Source: Fistulifera solaris
Taxonomy: Eukaryota > Bacillariophyta > Bacillariophyceae > Naviculales > Stauroneidaceae
Assembly (NCBI GenBank): GCA_030295235.1
Contig: AP026149.1
Span: 248,001 to 312,000 of the forward strand
DNA length: 64,000 nucleotides
Direction of reading: 5' to 3'
In this document: piece by piece, positions 61,882 through 64,000 of the stretch
How positions within the stretch are numbered: position 1 is the stretch's first letter
How the letters are laid out: each line of letters starts with the position of its first letter
Program-made: the position numbers and the translations under genes
Notes under the pieces: generated by a model
Told to the model about the DNA's origin: nothing
The model's input: the letters and a program-made list of their open reading frames with translations, nothing else
Database searches by the model: none

Positions 61882-64000
61882 TTATTCCGCTTTTCGAATT
61901 ACTCCAGAAGCATCCAATACAAAGTGACCAGGCTCATCGATTACGTATTCTGCAGTTTCATGCTTGGCCATGGTATAGCCACGAATTCTTACTGTCTCTG
62001 GATAATCCTTCGATGGGTCCAGTTCTTGCAATTCCCAGCCTTTATTGGTAATTGACAATCCGTCAATTGTTAGATGTGTGTTCGGTCCAACTTTGACCAC
62101 TAACGCACCGTCTAATTCGAGTTGTTGAATTTTCACATTGTGCCCACTGAGTACCAAGGAACTGCGCCTTGTCACTTTCATCGGGCCTTCCACTGTTTTT
62201 AAGTCATCCGAGATCAGCGCAAAGGCTGGTGACAGTATGATGCGAGGACCTGGTGTAACAGGAATACCACCTGCTTTGATGAGGTCGTCGTCGCTGGTCA
62301 CTGGCAAGTCTACACCCACCGACTGGAGTTTGTGCTGATTTTGAATATACATGTCAGATTCAGCCGACGACATGGTCCCTGGTGCGGAACTGCCCGCATT
62401 CACGGCTTCTTGGCCCGCTTCCAACGCATTCTTGGCGGGAGAAAACGTATACCACCGATCAAACATGGTAAAACCAATATTTGCCTCTTGTTTCATTTCT
62501 TTTTGAAACAACTTGGGAATATCTTGCATCATGCATTCCAAGCGTGTCGGTTTCTTAAACTCAGTGCGGGTGGCGTCTTTGTATTTTGGATTCACGAATT
62601 CGAGAACAACCCCTTGATCTTCCCCGCGAAGTGTGCGAGCGTAAGATTTCATTTCAATTACCAAGTTGTTGGCGTTACCCGGGAACGGAGAATAACCAGT
62701 ATTCGGATCGGCAACGTCGCCGTCACCCTGTGTTCGCAAGAGAGGATCCAATTGATTGTATTCAACGTTGATCACCAGCGACTTATCGGGATCTGTCTTG
62801 TGTCTGTGTTTTTAGAAAATTGAGACTTCAATTATTGAAAAGTGGTAAACCACAGACCAAACCTGTACTTACTCCAGACGCGCAATAGCTCCAGCCGCTT
62901 CGCCCGCCAAACGAGGGATGCAAATACTATTCATATGGAATTCTTTTTGAATGCTGACTCCCAATGTTGGTAGAACAGAATTCACCACCAAAGCGTTGGT
63001 GTCTTGCAAGAATATAACATGAGTCTTTCCTTCCTTTTCCCACTGATCGACGAGTCCTTCCCGGTACAGCAGATGGTGAACGTCACCATGACCGTGCGGT
63101 TTGGTTTGCACCGTCCAGCGGTCGTCCATGGCCAAACCAGCAAAACCATCTTTGAGTGCAGGAACTTTGTCTTGCGTGACAATGGAAACTTGTTGAGGAT
63201 CCATGCCGAAATATTTCTGTTCGAGCAACAATTGTCGCGTGGCGGCATCCGTATCTCCACTGGTCATAATCACGAGCGGAATTTTTACGGAGGAATCACT
63301 TTGTCTTGCTCGATGTTGCAGAGCCAATATATATTGACAGTAAAATTCCAAATACGATGCATTATCACATAAATTGGTTTCGAGTGACAATTTGGTGCCG
63401 GAATATCCCAATCGCTCTCCCAAACCACCGGCCACGAGACAAAACACGACATCTTTGCTGGCCGCCAAGCCGATCTGTTCGGCTTGCCGAAAGGATTCTT
63501 CTCCAAACTTCAACACTTCGCCCTCGGGGACGACGGCTTCGTACTCATCAAACGGATTGACGCCATCGGCGGATTCTTGCAACAGTTTTTTAGCTTTGCT
63601 CAGATAGGCACTGAGTCCACCCGGATATGAGGCATCCAAGTCGGCGAGCTAATAGAAGGAAAATAATACGAGTTGATGGAATGCGTGTGAGCTTACGTAT
63701 CGGATACTTGTGAGAGGTTGAAGTCCAGCTATTACGCACCTGTTCCGCCAATTGCTGTTTGCCGTGGTCGTCTTCTCCTGCCGCGGGCCAATTCTTGTAC
63801 ACATGAGCTTGATGCCCTTCGAGATCAAATGCAATCAAACGCTCAACAGCGTCTCTCCCACGGGGCGAAAGAAGTGCCAAGTTTTCGGTTGTCACGACAT
63901 CCTTCTTATTCACGGTCGCGGATAGCATTCCAAACGCCGCTCTTCGTTCTTTCGGGGAATGCACGCCGAACGCCGAAGCCGCCGTCCACAATACTGCCAG
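61882..64000 (-). CDS. USP: UDP-sugar pyrophosphorylase (runs off right edge)
   Basis: The enzyme makes UDP-sugars from UTP and sugar-1-phosphates. Exons visible: 64000-63740 (5' end outside), 63648-62873 and 62803-61882; introns of 91 and 69 nt, all in phase. The nucleotide-binding core is VAGGLGERLGYSG, with VIMTSGDTDA, KPHGHGDVHHLL and FLQDTNALV. The next block NVEYNQLDPLL is typical of the USP/UGP superfamily. The C-terminal beta-helix carries KVGPNTHLTIDGLSI. The N-terminal edge reads LAVLWTAASA-FGVHSP, which looks like the end of a signal peptide with an ASAF plastid motif, so a start codon just beyond the window and plastid targeting are inferred. About 640 residues are visible. Confidence 0.88.

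Noticed and set aside
1-64000. tRNA, rRNA, CRISPR arrays, retrovirus-like or LTR elements
   Set aside because: No cloverleaf, rRNA core, regularly spaced repeats, reverse transcriptase or capsid-like frames were seen on either strand by eye.

Overview
This window looks like nuclear DNA of a diatom, probably a pennate one, although the species cannot be fixed from the sequence alone. The evidence is: small spliceosomal introns (mostly 60-115 nt, GT-AG); several proteins that start with a signal peptide followed by the diatom plastid motif (an A-S-A-F/W-type junction), among them FNR, the CPBP protease, the TadA deaminase, the repeat protein at 58134 and the UDP-sugar pyrophosphorylase; a DUF6824-type protein of the kind expanded in diatoms; and dense packing of genes on both strands. 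No rRNA, tRNA, CRISPR array, provirus or LTR element was seen.

Layout. 1-10 kb: the 5' part of a plastid ferredoxin-NADP reductase, a plasma-membrane P-type H+-ATPase, a bZIP factor surrounded by TGACGT/TGACGC motifs, a tandem pair of secreted ten-cysteine proteins, and a membrane-anchored LRR protein. 10-25 kb: a THADA/Trm732-like HEAT protein, an SGNH hydrolase, a two-pore K+ channel, a plastid-type TadA deaminase, a CCX/NCLX-type cation exchanger and a small unknown. 25.6-28.2 kb: a complete-looking Harbinger/PIF DNA transposon with 29-bp terminal inverted repeats and a TCA target duplication. 28-42 kb: a METTL24-like methyltransferase, PPIL1 cyclophilin, TatD hydrolase, CPBP protease, histidine phosphatase, the meiotic gene MSH5, an ABC-F ATPase and a DUF6816-like protein. 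42-52.7 kb: a DUF6824-like protein, a UBA/UBP-zinc-finger protein with a decayed copy beside it, a nucleobase (NAT) transporter, a cytidine-deaminase-fold protein, a 741-residue orphan, an alpha/beta hydrolase and cytochrome b5. 52.7-64 kb: two unrecognised nuclear-type proteins, a plastid-targeted repeat protein, a threonine-aldolase-type enzyme, a BSD2-like zinc-finger protein and a partial UDP-sugar pyrophosphorylase.

The most striking global property is technical. More than twenty otherwise convincing reading frames are interrupted by a single extra or missing base, nearly always in a short homopolymer, while neighbouring genes of similar length are clean. Some genes carry two or three. 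Both sides of each break keep family-typical sequence and there are no in-frame stops elsewhere, so residual long-read assembly error is more likely than widespread gene death. Coordinates below span each whole gene and name the run where the frame changes. Biologically, the orphan at 48286, the bZIP with its CO2/cAMP-element-like motif cluster, the KAP-D/E-MPD repeat protein and the duplicated cysteine-rich secreted proteins deserve the most attention.
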